In this document: piece by piece, positions 37,695-46,462 of the stretch | Numbering within the stretch: position 1 is the first letter of the stretch | How the letters are laid out: every line of letters starts with the position of its first letter | Origin: Acidobacteria bacterium Ga0074141 | GTDB taxonomy: Bacteria > Acidobacteriota > Blastocatellia > Pyrinomonadales > Pyrinomonadaceae | Length of the DNA stretch: 64,000 bases | Direction: 5' to 3' | Assembly: GCA_001464665.1 (NCBI GenBank) | Contig: LNDP01000014.1 | Location: 372,001-436,000 of the forward strand | Notes under the pieces: generated by a model | Told to the model about the DNA's origin: nothing | The model's input: only the letters and a program-made list of their open reading frames with translations | Database searches by the model: none | Position numbers and translations under genes: made by a program

Positions 37695-40600
37695 CTAGAA
37701 TGTAAGACGTGCTCCAAGCTGGATGCGGCGATTGCCGCCGTTGGTTGCGCCTTCATTCAGGAAGTTGGCACCGGCCGTTATCGTTGCGTTCGGAATTCCG
37801 TAGTTACGGAGGTTGAACGCATTGAACATATCGGCACGGAACTGAACGCGAACCCGCTCGGTAATGTTCGTGTTCTTCATTAGCCCGAAGTCAACGTTCC
37901 TGACGCCATCAGCACGCAGGATGTTGCGGCCTGCATTACCGACACGCTGTCCCGGAGCTAAGCCCGAGAACAACGCTGCACCACCGGCCGCACGGATCTC
38001 ACGGATCGACATTCTCGAAAGATCGAGGTTCGTGTTGAGATTCGGGCGAACCGGGTTGCCTACGAGTCCGTCAATACCGCAAACGGCACACGCCGGGTCA
38101 GAACCGAGAAAGACGGTGAACGGTGCTCCACTCTGGAACGTGAAGAGCGAGTTGACCTGCCAACCTCCAAGCAGCTTACCGGCAAAGCCGTTCTGGCCCT
38201 TGAAGAACGGTATCTCGTAAACAACGTTACCCGTAAAGCGGTGCGGGCGGTCGTAGCTCGACCGTGCACGCTCTGAGCTCCGATCGAACGAGTCCTGAGC
38301 AACGGCTACCTCTGCCGAAGACGGGTTGAAGATCTCAGATCCGTCGTCGATAAAGGAGCTCCAGGTATAGTGGACACCGGCGCTGAAGTTGTTGCTCAAA
38401 CGCCTATCCAAGCTCGCTTGAAGTGCATTGTAGGTCGAGGAACCCGAATTGGTCCTGAGGCGGATCGTCTCAAGGTTCGGGTCTACGCGGTTACCAAAGT
38501 TCGTGCCGCGGCAATTTAGCCCCGGACGGCATGGGTTTCCATCAACCGTCTGGAAGAGGCCAGTCCCGCGTGTGCGAATGTAACCGATCTTCATCACTGT
38601 GTTGCGGGTGAGTTCACGCTGCATCTCGAACGAGAACTGATCCGTCGCAGGTGCCCGGAAATCTTCGGACACAACCGTACGAACTAAACGGTTCGGCTGG
38701 GCTACGTTAGGAACATTCGTGTTTTGAATATTTACGAACGCACCATTGACCGAAATGTTTTGAGCGGCAACGAAAGGAAACGAACTCGCAACGTTTAGGT
38801 TAATGTTGATGAAGTTCGCGTCATACGTGCGAGCATAGCCGCCGCGGATGACCAACTTATCTCCACCAGTGAAGAAGCCAATGACGCCCTTGTCGCTGGT
38901 TTGCGGATTCCAGTTAAATCCGATACGCGGCATCCAGTTGTTGGTATCTGTCTGCGGAACGGGATTCAAGGCGAATGCCGGATTGTTTCCGTTCGCTGTG
39001 AGAATTCGAGTATTCAATTCCTTAAGGTAGTTGAACGAGTCTCCCGGATACTCATACCGAACGCCGTACGAAAGCGTAAAGTTCGGCGTGATCTTCCACT
39101 GGTCCTGAGCAAAGAAGTAATACTCATACCACTGGTAAAAGCCGACCGTGTCACCACCCGCGAGCGGGAGGTTCTTGGTCGCCGTCTGTGCAATATCGTC
39201 AATAAAATTCTGAATATTGACAGGCGAACCGGTGGGCGAGCTATAGACAAGCCGGCCCCGGACGGTCGGGAAGAAGAAGCTCTTCACGTCGGTCCGACGG
39301 AAATCTACACCGAATTTCCAGGTGTGGTTACCCGCAACATATGTCAACGCATTCGTGATCTGATACGTGTCGTTGATACGGAATTGCGGAAGATTGACCG
39401 CCAGGCCGATCGCCGTACGGTTTGCGGCGGCGTTGAACCCATTAAGGCCGAGGCCGGGAATCTCAAGCGACGGAATGCTTTCCGAACTTGGGTCCGAAGC
39501 ACTGGTCGTAGAGTCAAAACGCGACCAGGCGATGCGGGCTTCGTTGGAAGCCTTTGCGCTGAGGATCGAGTTCCAGACAATATTCGCAGCCTTGGTCTTC
39601 GTGTCCGTGACCGTAGTTAATCCGGGCGGAGTCACCTGTCCCGTACCTGCCGTTGAGGCATAGTCATAGCGATACCGGCCGTAGATAAGATTCTTATCGT
39701 TGAAGCGGTGGTCGATACGGACCGAACCCTGATGATCGTCGAATGTGAACGAAGACGAGCCGGTCAGGTTGCCAAGCGGGACCAGATAGGTCTGGTTATT
39801 TGCGTTGAAGGTGGCAAACGTTCCGTTCGGGGTGCCGGCCGGAACAAAGTTGAGCAGTGCTTGCACCTGCGGCCGATTGCCGACAGCGGTTGCAAGTATC
39901 TGCCTGCCCTCTGCGGTCGGGGCACCATTGAGCGTAAAGCCCGAACCGAGAGCACGATCTGACCAACGCTGGTAATCGACAAAGAAGAACGTCTTGTCGC
40001 GGCCATTCCAGAGCATCGGGTTATCGCCGCCGCCCGGCCAAGGAACAACTACCGGGCCGCCTACGGTGAAACCGATCTGGTTCTCAAGCCGGCGCGGAGC
40101 GTTTTGTCGCGATTCGACCGCCGCATTCGGATTACAGAATCCGGCAGCTTTATCAAGATTGCTGCACGAGTTCAGGTACTGATTATTGTGGAACCAGAAC
40201 ATCGATCCGCGAAGATCGTTGGTACCGGATTTGCCGATGAAGTTAACGACCGAACCGGAGTTGCGTCCGTACTCCGGAAGAAACTGGTTGGTGATGATGC
40301 GGACTTCCTGAATTGCGTCCGGGTTATTCAACGCGATCTGGCCGCCGGCGACGCTCGGGTCGTTGGTGTCCTGGCCATCAAGCAAAAAGCTGTTTGACCG
40401 AAGGCGTCCGCCGTTTGCCGAAAAGCTGATGCCGTTGGCAAAACCTGTCTGTCCGCTTCCGAGCTGGCTTACGCCGGGAACCGAAAGAAGAACGTTGAAA
40501 ACGCTCCGGTTGGGTGCGATCGGAAGCTCTGAAAGCCGCCGCTCGTCAAAACGCGTAGCGACCTCGGCGGTCGTTGTATTTAAGAGCGAAGCGTCGCCCG

Positions 40601-40961
40601 TTACCGTAACGACCTCTTCAATAGATCCGGCCTTAAGCGAAACCGCAACGACGGCGTTTTGGTTAACAAGAAGCCCGATGCCCGTTTGAACGTACTTCGA
40701 AAAATTTGAAGCTTCTGCCGAAACTTCGTAGTTTCCGATGGGGACGCTCACAAAACTGAAACGCCCGTCTGAGCCTGTGACAACGCTGCGGGAAAATCCC
40801 GTGTCGGTATTTCGGATGGAGACCGTAGCACCGGCAACCACTGCCGAAGCTTCGTCCGTAACGGTGCCCGAGATCGAGCCTGTTGACGTTTGTCCGAAGA
40901 GCGATACAGAGAAGATCAGCAGTGCAATCAAAACTGATATTCGATTGACAAATCTACTCAT
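37695..40961 (-). CDS. Oar-like TonB-dependent outer-membrane receptor 2
   Basis: A 1088-aa outer-membrane protein. A signal peptide (MSRFVNRISVLIALLIFSVS, cleavage near LFGQ-TS) is followed by a carboxypeptidase-regulatory-like domain (TGSISGTVTDEASAVVAGAT, then GFSRSVVTGSDGRFSFVSV). The plug region includes RRLSELPIAPNRSVFNVLLS, and EYGRNSGSVVNFIGKSGTND is the Oar signature, like the FGRSSGG motif of the first receptor. A long beta-barrel ends with Phe (LGARLTF). It carries four cysteines in CRPGLNC and CAVC motifs, possibly two disulfides in extracellular loops. GGAGGAAAGA immediately before the ATG fixes the start; a TTG four codons upstream lies within that site. Confidence 0.92.
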   Translation of the reverse strand: MSRFVNRISVLIALLIFSVSLFGQTSTGSISGTVTDEASAVVAGATVSIRNTDTGFSRSVVTGSDGRFSFVSVPIGNYEVSAEASNFSKYVQTGIGLLVNQNAVVAVSLKAGSIEEVVTVTGDASLLNTTTAEVATRFDERRLSELPIAPNRSVFNVLLSVPGVSQLGSGQTGFANGISFSANGGRLRSNSFLLDGQDTNDPSVAGGQIALNNPDAIQEVRIITNQFLPEYGRNSGSVVNFIGKSGTNDLRGSMFWFHNNQYLNSCSNLDKAAGFCNPNAAVESRQNAPRRLENQIGFTVGGPVVVPWPGGGDNPMLWNGRDKTFFFVDYQRWSDRALGSGFTLNGAPTAEGRQILATAVGNRPQVQALLNFVPAGTPNGTFATFNANNQTYLVPLGNLTGSSSFTFDDHQGSVRIDHRFNDKNLIYGRYRYDYASTAGTGQVTPPGLTTVTDTKTKAANIVWNSILSAKASNEARIAWSRFDSTTSASDPSSESIPSLEIPGLGLNGFNAAANRTAIGLAVNLPQFRINDTYQITNALTYVAGNHTWKFGVDFRRTDVKSFFFPTVRGRLVYSSPTGSPVNIQNFIDDIAQTATKNLPLAGGDTVGFYQWYEYYFFAQDQWKITPNFTLSYGVRYEYPGDSFNYLKELNTRILTANGNNPAFALNPVPQTDTNNWMPRIGFNWNPQTSDKGVIGFFTGGDKLVIRGGYARTYDANFININLNVASSFPFVAAQNISVNGAFVNIQNTNVPNVAQPNRLVRTVVSEDFRAPATDQFSFEMQRELTRNTVMKIGYIRTRGTGLFQTVDGNPCRPGLNCRGTNFGNRVDPNLETIRLRTNSGSSTYNALQASLDRRLSNNFSAGVHYTWSSFIDDGSEIFNPSSAEVAVAQDSFDRSSERARSSYDRPHRFTGNVVYEIPFFKGQNGFAGKLLGGWQVNSLFTFQSGAPFTVFLGSDPACAVCGIDGLVGNPVRPNLNTNLDLSRMSIREIRAAGGAALFSGLAPGQRVGNAGRNILRADGVRNVDFGLMKNTNITERVRVQFRADMFNAFNLRNYGIPNATITAGANFLNEGATNGGNRRIQLGARLTF

Positions 40962-41115
40962 TCTTTCCTCCAAAGTGTGATTGAAGATTCCAAACCTCGC
41001 TACACTATCCGAAACGGGTGGGCGTGATGGACTGATTAGCGTAACTTACTGCCGGAATTAGCAAGCTTTGTTCCACAACTCACGTGTTGCAAATAAACGA
41101 CTTACGGGCGGGTAT

Positions 41116-41132
41116 TAACAGGAATTTAACGA
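41116..41132 (-). promoter_or_regulatory. Pho-box-like direct repeat upstream of Oar-like receptor 2
   Basis: On the minus strand TCGTTA-AATTC-CTGTTA: two 6-mers 11 bp apart, the spacing of PhoB half-sites (consensus CTGTCA-N5-CTGTCA). It is about 155 bp before the receptor start and is degenerate. A similar pair lies upstream of btaA. Confidence 0.3.
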
Positions 41133-41161
41133 GAATTTGTCGGACAATTCAAAATTTTGGA

Positions 41162-41818
41162 TTAAGTGGATTTTGTGGCTTTTTTTGCCCCTATTAGTAT
41201 CGAGTATCCGCGATAAAGCGGGGTGACACTTAGACTTACCGCTCCGGTGCTTTCGAGGGCTTGGTGGAAAGGGACGAGTTCCGCCGGATAGCGGACATGA
41301 AAGAGATCAAGCCAACGGGTCAGAGCACTTCGAAAGAGCCTCGGCAGCCCCGCTTGGTCGTAAAAATCGACTATGAAAAGCGAGCCTTCAGAGGAGAGGT
41401 TTTCGAGTCCATTTTTGATCGATTCGCGCCATGGCGGGATCATTGATATGGAGTAAGAAAAAAAGATCTTGTCGAATGGCTTGGCCAATTCGAACGTCGA
41501 ATCGAAGCGGAAGTCATCGGCTAGGGCGGTTCTGAGAGTGATGTTCTTCACGCCCGCTGCATCGACTTTCGCTTGCGCGGTCTCGAGCATCGCCGCTGAA
41601 GCATCGAGGCCGTAGAAGTGAGCTTTCGGGTGGCGTTTTGCAAGTATGATCAGGTTCCGAGCCGTGCCGCAGCCCGCCTCGAGCACATGCTCGCCCGGCT
41701 TGACGTCCATCTCATCAAGCAGGCGGTCGCGGCCGAGCAGGTAAAATTTACGCGTCGCGTCATAGAAGTACCGCTGCAGCCGATACATCCGGTCCATGTT
41801 CTCGAATGCGTCGGTCAT
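41162..41818 (-). CDS. btaB: BtaB-like methyltransferase for betaine lipid
   Basis: A 218-aa class I methyltransferase. It starts with FENMDRMYRLQRYFYDATRK and continues FYLLGRDRLLDEM, a segment characteristic of BtaB. SAM motif I is HVLEAGCGTARNLIILAKRH, and FFSYSISMIPPWRESI follows. BtaB methylates the amino group of diacylglycerylhomoserine three times to give DGTS, a phosphorus-free betaine lipid. It overlaps btaA by ATGA in the usual functional order btaA-btaB. PmtA-type PE methyltransferases share the fold, but the neighbour decides in favour of BtaB. Confidence 0.9.
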   Translation of the reverse strand: MTDAFENMDRMYRLQRYFYDATRKFYLLGRDRLLDEMDVKPGEHVLEAGCGTARNLIILAKRHPKAHFYGLDASAAMLETAQAKVDAAGVKNITLRTALADDFRFDSTFELAKPFDKIFFSYSISMIPPWRESIKNGLENLSSEGSLFIVDFYDQAGLPRLFRSALTRWLDLFHVRYPAELVPFHQALESTGAVSLSVTPLYRGYSILIGAKKATKST

Positions 41819-43047
41819 CGTAGTTCGTAGAGATGAAATCCGCCGTAGATCGAGGCTCGATCCTGCTTGAAGAGCTCGGCGGAAAGTTCGCGGTGATACT
41901 CGAACCGCTCGAGCAGTTCCGGCGGCAGTGCCTCCTCAAGCGGTGAAGCGGCCCCGGCGGTTCTGAAAATTATTCGTGAACCGGGTTCGGCCCGCTCGGC
42001 GATGGCCGTCCAAAGCTCCGTCATCTGCTCGGCGTTCATCCAGTCCTGAGCATCGAGGAAAACGAAACGATTGTAAGTCCCACTCGCGTTCTCTTCTATC
42101 TCGACAGTCGCCGAAATGACCTTCGGCGAAAGATGTCCGATATTGGCTCGCAGCGTTTCGAAGTTCTCTTCCTTAAGATATTCGGGCAGAGCTTTCCGGT
42201 TTTCGGTATCATACCGGCGGCCGAACGCCTGCCACGCGAAATAGTTGTCGTCGATAGGGAAGCCGCAGGCGAGGCGATGTGCACGCTCGCGGTAGATGTC
42301 GATGATACTGCCGCCTTCCGCGAGGTCTTTCTTTAGCTCCTCATACTGCTGCGGCGGAATGCCGAGCCCGAAGAGCGTGACCGGCAAGCGGCCGATCAGC
42401 TTGATCAGCGAGCTTTCAAAAAATGGCGCGATCTTCTCTTCAAAAAGGCGCTCTTGTTCCGCAATGCTTTTGGCCGTGAGAACAGCTTTGGGGTCGCAGC
42501 CGAGCCGCCGGCTAAGCCAATGAAAGAAGCGGAGAAAGTACCCGTTCCGCGAGTGTTCGTAAAGCCCTGCGTTCCTAAAAAAACTGATCCGGTCGCCGAA
42601 CGCGAAGCTCCCGAGGATCGTGTTTGATTCCCAAAATTCGCGAGCCTCTCTGCTCAGGTGCGGTGCGATGTATTTAAGGTAATCCGAACCGGTCCGCGGC
42701 CCTTTCCCACGGCCGAAAAAGGCGAAAAATGATTCGTGGCCGGGTAGATAGCGGGCCGCGACGGCCTTTAGCTCGAGCAGATAAATGTGATGGCGGTTGA
42801 GGTCAACCGCAGTAACGCTCTGCGGCCCTTCAAGAAGATAATTGAGCGCATTGCAGCCACCCGATGAGATGGTCAGTATTCGTGAATCTTCATCGATCGC
42901 AAGGGCTTCGATATCGACCCTCGGATCTTCCCAGATCTGGTTATAAACAAAAGCGTCGAACCAGGCAGCGAAAAGCCGTTGGAGAATTCCCTGGGTCGAA
43001 ACGCTGCTTTCATTTCGGACGGCCTCGAGTACGAGCTGTTGTGCCAT
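41815..43047 (-). CDS. btaA: BtaA: SAM:diacylglycerol 3-amino-3-carboxypropyltransferase
   Basis: A 410-aa DUF3419 protein that transfers the 3-amino-3-carboxypropyl group of SAM to diacylglycerol, the first step of DGTS synthesis. Family landmarks are FVYNQIWEDPRVDIEALAID, ILTISSGGCNALNYLLEGPQ (SAM site), VTAVDLNRHHIYLLELK and the C-terminal NRFVFLDAQDWMNAEQM. Length fits the family. It is followed by btaB with an ATGA overlap, so the pair should suffice for DGTS. DGTS usually replaces phospholipids under phosphate limitation, and a Pho-box-like repeat lies upstream (43089-43106). Confidence 0.95.
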   Translation of the reverse strand: MAQQLVLEAVRNESSVSTQGILQRLFAAWFDAFVYNQIWEDPRVDIEALAIDEDSRILTISSGGCNALNYLLEGPQSVTAVDLNRHHIYLLELKAVAARYLPGHESFFAFFGRGKGPRTGSDYLKYIAPHLSREAREFWESNTILGSFAFGDRISFFRNAGLYEHSRNGYFLRFFHWLSRRLGCDPKAVLTAKSIAEQERLFEEKIAPFFESSLIKLIGRLPVTLFGLGIPPQQYEELKKDLAEGGSIIDIYRERAHRLACGFPIDDNYFAWQAFGRRYDTENRKALPEYLKEENFETLRANIGHLSPKVISATVEIEENASGTYNRFVFLDAQDWMNAEQMTELWTAIAERAEPGSRIIFRTAGAASPLEEALPPELLERFEYHRELSAELFKQDRASIYGGFHLYELR

Positions 43048-43088
43048 GTTAACGATTTTGCACGATGGCGTGTCGGGTTCAAGAAGGC

Positions 43089-43106
43089 GTGAACGAAATT
43101 TAACAG
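43089..43106 (-). promoter_or_regulatory. Pho-box-like repeat upstream of btaA
   Basis: On the minus strand CTGTTA-AATTT-CGTTCA, half-sites 11 bp apart, matching PhoB consensus at 5/6 and 4/6 positions, 42-59 bp before the btaA start. Supports phosphate control weakly. Confidence 0.35.
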
Positions 43107-43117
43107 AAAATTACGGG

Positions 43118-44215
43118 TTACTCATTGACCATCACCTCGACCGGGTCGATCGTCGAGGCCTTCCAGGCAGGGTAAAGAGCCCCGACCAGGCTTCCGCCGA
43201 TGGCAATGCCAACGGCCGTCATGACCCAGCCAATGCTAAACTCAAAGACGAGCTCGAATGCGTAAGCGATAACAAGCGACGCCGCGAACGCCGTGATCAG
43301 CCCGACAACGACGCCAAGCACACCGACCGCAAATGCCTCGCCCTCGATTGCCGAGACGATGAAGCCTTTCGAAGCTCCGAGTGATTTCAGAATGCCGATC
43401 TCCTTCCGCCGTTCGGTTATCGTCGTATAAAGCGATAGTAAAACGAAGATCGTCGAAACGAACGCTCCGAGCCCGACCATTACACGCAGAAACGTATTGA
43501 GTGCCGGGATTCTTTCCTTTGCGTCAATGATCCAATCCACGGTCAGGTTGACCTTGTTGCCGGGAAGTTCGGAGTTGATCCTTGCCGCGACGGCCTCCGC
43601 GTTCTCGCCGTCCTTAATTTTGACGAGAATGTAGGTGCACTTGTCCTTTGCCTCAAGCAACTCCTGCATCGTCGCGAGCGGCATCTTGATACGCGAACCC
43701 GATGGCGGAGCGAAAACGCCCGAAATAGTAAACTCGCGTCCGAGAAGTTCCATCTTGTCGCCGACCTTCAAGCCTTCCTCGCGAAGCTGCCGCTCATCAA
43801 GGATTACCTCGTTCTGACCTAATGGGGCACGTCCATCGACGACCTGCATCTCGTTCATCCGGGCGAATGGTTCCCAGTCCAATCCGTCAAGCTGCAGAAT
43901 GCCCCAGCGGCCTTTTGCGCTTGGCGAAATGTATCGAATGACGGGGATCGTTGATTCAACGCCCTCGATCTCAAGCAGGCGTTCGGCATAGGCCGTCGGG
44001 ACCGGAGCATTCGAGCTGTCGTAGGTCATCGCACCGGCTCGGGTGAAAACGATCTCGGCTTTCCAGTTTGCGGCCCGCTTTGCCATGTCGTTCGCCATTC
44101 CATTAGCGAGGCCGGTAAAAAGTACGACCAGCACAACGCCAAGAGCGACGCCGATGATACTGATCAGCGTTCGGAACGGACGGACACGTAAATTTGCGAG
44201 GACAAGCTCAAGCAT
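43118..44215 (-). CDS. MacB/FtsX-type ABC transporter permease
   Basis: A 365-aa permease with an N-terminal span (LISIIGVALGVVLVVLFTGL, about 15-35), a periplasmic MacB-like domain (about 40-230: YISPSAKGRWGILQLDGLDW, DERQLREEGLKVGDKMELLG), and an FtsX domain with three C-terminal spans. It ends AGALYPAWKASTIDPVEVMV, a motif common to this class. Such permeases couple to a LolD/MacB-type ATPase to move lipids, lipoproteins or macrolides without a channel. No ATPase gene is adjacent, so its partner must be encoded elsewhere. It is 37 bp from the upstream glycosyltransferase gene, so it may belong to that operon. Confidence 0.88.
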   Translation of the reverse strand: MLELVLANLRVRPFRTLISIIGVALGVVLVVLFTGLANGMANDMAKRAANWKAEIVFTRAGAMTYDSSNAPVPTAYAERLLEIEGVESTIPVIRYISPSAKGRWGILQLDGLDWEPFARMNEMQVVDGRAPLGQNEVILDERQLREEGLKVGDKMELLGREFTISGVFAPPSGSRIKMPLATMQELLEAKDKCTYILVKIKDGENAEAVAARINSELPGNKVNLTVDWIIDAKERIPALNTFLRVMVGLGAFVSTIFVLLSLYTTITERRKEIGILKSLGASKGFIVSAIEGEAFAVGVLGVVVGLITAFAASLVIAYAFELVFEFSIGWVMTAVGIAIGGSLVGALYPAWKASTIDPVEVMVNE

Positions 44216-44251
44216 TGGCGAAACTTTAGTCTAACAATAACCCACGGCGAA

Positions 44252-45613
44252 TCAACGGGAGCCCTTCGGATTGCGGAGAAGCTCAACGTGATCATAGCTC
44301 GCCGAGGCCTCCCGATCCGTGTAGAGCTCGCGGCGGGAATGAAAATCCTCATAGATCCGATCGTATGTATCGAACAAACGCTGGGTTGCGGCCTCGCGAG
44401 TATTCGCACGGGCCGTCTCAACGGCCTTTTCAGAACGCAGTTGGGCGGCAGCAGGATCGGCGGCGATCGACCTTACGGCGTCCGCGAACGCCTTGCCATC
44501 GGGCGGCATCAGCCAAGCGTTTTCGTCCGTCGCGTATGAGAGTATCCCGCCCGCTCGCGGTGCAACCGTCGGCACGCCGGAAGCCATCGCCTCAAGCGGA
44601 GCAATGCCGAAAGGCTCTTTCGGATTTGGGTGCACGAACGCATCGGCGTTCGCGTAAAGGTCTGCCAGAGTTTCTTTGTCGAGATGGCCGAGCAGCACGA
44701 TCTTACCCGAGCCCAGTTTCTCGCCTTCCTTTCGGAGCCAATCCTCTTGCGGCCCGGCACCTGCGACAATGAGCCGATGGTCGCGTTCGGTATCAGAGGA
44801 AAGCTCTCGCATCATTTCGACCAGAAGCCCGATATTCTTCTCCGGCGAGATCCGACCTGCATAAAGCGAAATGAACGCATTTGCCGGAACGCCGGCAAGC
44901 TCGATCATTTGGGAACGAGCCTCATCGCTCTTTCGCTCGGGCGTGAACTGCACCGAATCAACTCCGCGAGGGCAGACGAAAACACGATCCGCGAGCTCCA
45001 CCCGCGGAGACTTCAGCATTCGCCAGGTTCGCTGCAAAAGCCGGCCCGGCTTCTCGGCCGAGCGATGAAACTCCTCGGCCGTGTAAACCGAGTTGGCGAT
45101 ATGAAAGTCGAAACTCGGGAGCGTGTATGTGCCGATGACCTGGCGGGCGAACCACTCTCCGGCACGACCGCCGATCAGGAAAGAACCGACGTTGTCGTCC
45201 ATTCGTTCGCAGGAAAAATGGACAAGGATCGGCCGGCCGATCTTTTTGAAGCTATTGGTTCGGATCATCGGCCCGATGATGCTGAGAGTGTACTTGTCGG
45301 TCACCTCGACGAGGTCCGGCCGTTCGTTCAACATTATCTCGCGGATCGGCGAACCTGTCCTCATATACTGCCACGGCATCATTATCCGATACCGCCTATC
45401 AAAAAGCGGTGAGAATCGGGCAGGGACGTAATAGATCCGGGCATAGTCATTCACCTCTTCGACCGCTTCTTTCTCGCCGGGGACAATGAGAACGGCTTCG
45501 CGCTTGAGAACGCCAGCCGCTGCCAGCAAATTATTGTAAGAAGTACTGATACCACCCGAATTCTTGTGGTAGTAGTTGGTGATGTGAAGTGTCTTGAATC
45601 GAGGTGAACTCAC
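44252..45613 (-). CDS. GT4-family glycosyltransferase
   Basis: A 453-aa retaining GT-B glycosyltransferase. The N-terminal half has ITNYYHKNSGGISTSYNNLL, the glycine-rich acceptor loop. The C-terminal half has AGRISPEKNIGLLVEMMREL and the EX7E motif in HPNPKEPFGIAPLEAMASGV. NDP-sugars are the donors. The acceptor could be a membrane lipid, because the gene overlaps one for a multi-span membrane protein and sits near a second glycosyltransferase and btaA/btaB, but this is inference from neighbourhood only. The last 40 residues are a charged tail. Confidence 0.88.
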   Translation of the reverse strand: MSSPRFKTLHITNYYHKNSGGISTSYNNLLAAAGVLKREAVLIVPGEKEAVEEVNDYARIYYVPARFSPLFDRRYRIMMPWQYMRTGSPIREIMLNERPDLVEVTDKYTLSIIGPMIRTNSFKKIGRPILVHFSCERMDDNVGSFLIGGRAGEWFARQVIGTYTLPSFDFHIANSVYTAEEFHRSAEKPGRLLQRTWRMLKSPRVELADRVFVCPRGVDSVQFTPERKSDEARSQMIELAGVPANAFISLYAGRISPEKNIGLLVEMMRELSSDTERDHRLIVAGAGPQEDWLRKEGEKLGSGKIVLLGHLDKETLADLYANADAFVHPNPKEPFGIAPLEAMASGVPTVAPRAGGILSYATDENAWLMPPDGKAFADAVRSIAADPAAAQLRSEKAVETARANTREAATQRLFDTYDRIYEDFHSRRELYTDREASASYDHVELLRNPKGSR

Positions 45614-46428
45614 TGATGCTCTTTTCGTTTTAACCGCTGTGCTTGAAAGACCACGGACGAAATAATGACGGCAATTATCAGCAGGATCATTCCATCAACG
45701 CCCCAATATTTCGCAAGGAAGACCTCTTGCCCGTTGCTGTGCGTCCACGAAGGCTTGTTCGTCACCGCCCAGATCAGAAGCTGCGAGAAAATGCCAAATC
45801 CGGCGACGACCAGGACCGCGGCAAGGTACGCACCACGACGGAGCATGTACGATACTTCATTAGGAATGAACGCAAGGAAATGAAAGATGACCAGCGGCAG
45901 CCGTGAAATGTCGCTGATAAGTGATTTGCTCTCGGCCTCTCCGACGATCATCACGCCCCGCCTCATAGCGAAAAGCGTGAACAGGGCGGAAATGATCGAA
46001 ACGCAGATCGAACGAAGGATCGCCCCGGATGTCTGGTCCTGCGTTGCCGTAAGGTAGCCGAAGCCCGACTGCAGCACGAACTCGAACAAATGGCTGACCG
46101 TCGGTACCAGCACCATTATCGTCAGCAGAGCCTTCCATGCCGGTTCGACCTTGCGAAATGCCTGTATCAGCGCACCGCTAATGCCGGCAAAGAAGAACCG
46201 AAATACAAATTGGACCAAGGCTGCGAGAAGGGCGAGCCGTAAAGCCTCCTTTCCGATAAGGTAGGTTCCAAAAAAGATCGGTGCCCGCAGAATGCCACTG
46301 AAGATCGCCCCCTTATAGTTCCAGTAGCGGATGAAGAGCGAAGGGTCGTTCCAGAGCACTCTGACGGCCTCGCCAATGGTGTGCGAGACCGGTATCTCCG
46401 GAACTTCCTCAAGCGATATTTCTTTCAT
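45610..46428 (-). CDS. Six-span membrane protein of the glycosyltransferase operon
   Basis: A 272-aa membrane protein of unknown family. A short acidic N-terminus (MKEISLEEVPEIPVSHTIGE) is followed by about six hydrophobic helices: 48-70, 78-98, 108-125, 143-160, 208-228 and 248-265. Its C-terminus is basic (RLKRKEHQ), placing it on the cytoplasmic side by the positive-inside rule. Ribosomal coupling to the GT4 gene (ATGA overlap) suggests a partnership in moving or presenting the lipid acceptor. No catalytic motifs were recognised. Confidence 0.65.
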   Translation of the reverse strand: MKEISLEEVPEIPVSHTIGEAVRVLWNDPSLFIRYWNYKGAIFSGILRAPIFFGTYLIGKEALRLALLAALVQFVFRFFFAGISGALIQAFRKVEPAWKALLTIMVLVPTVSHLFEFVLQSGFGYLTATQDQTSGAILRSICVSIISALFTLFAMRRGVMIVGEAESKSLISDISRLPLVIFHFLAFIPNEVSYMLRRGAYLAAVLVVAGFGIFSQLLIWAVTNKPSWTHSNGQEVFLAKYWGVDGMILLIIAVIISSVVFQAQRLKRKEHQ

Positions 46429-46462
46429 TACTGGCGGCAGGCTTCACTCTCCGTGCGATCGG

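Noticed and set aside
43118-44215. Possible complete ABC exporter locus
   Set aside because: No ATP-binding subunit with Walker motifs lies within the neighbouring genes; only the permease is present.
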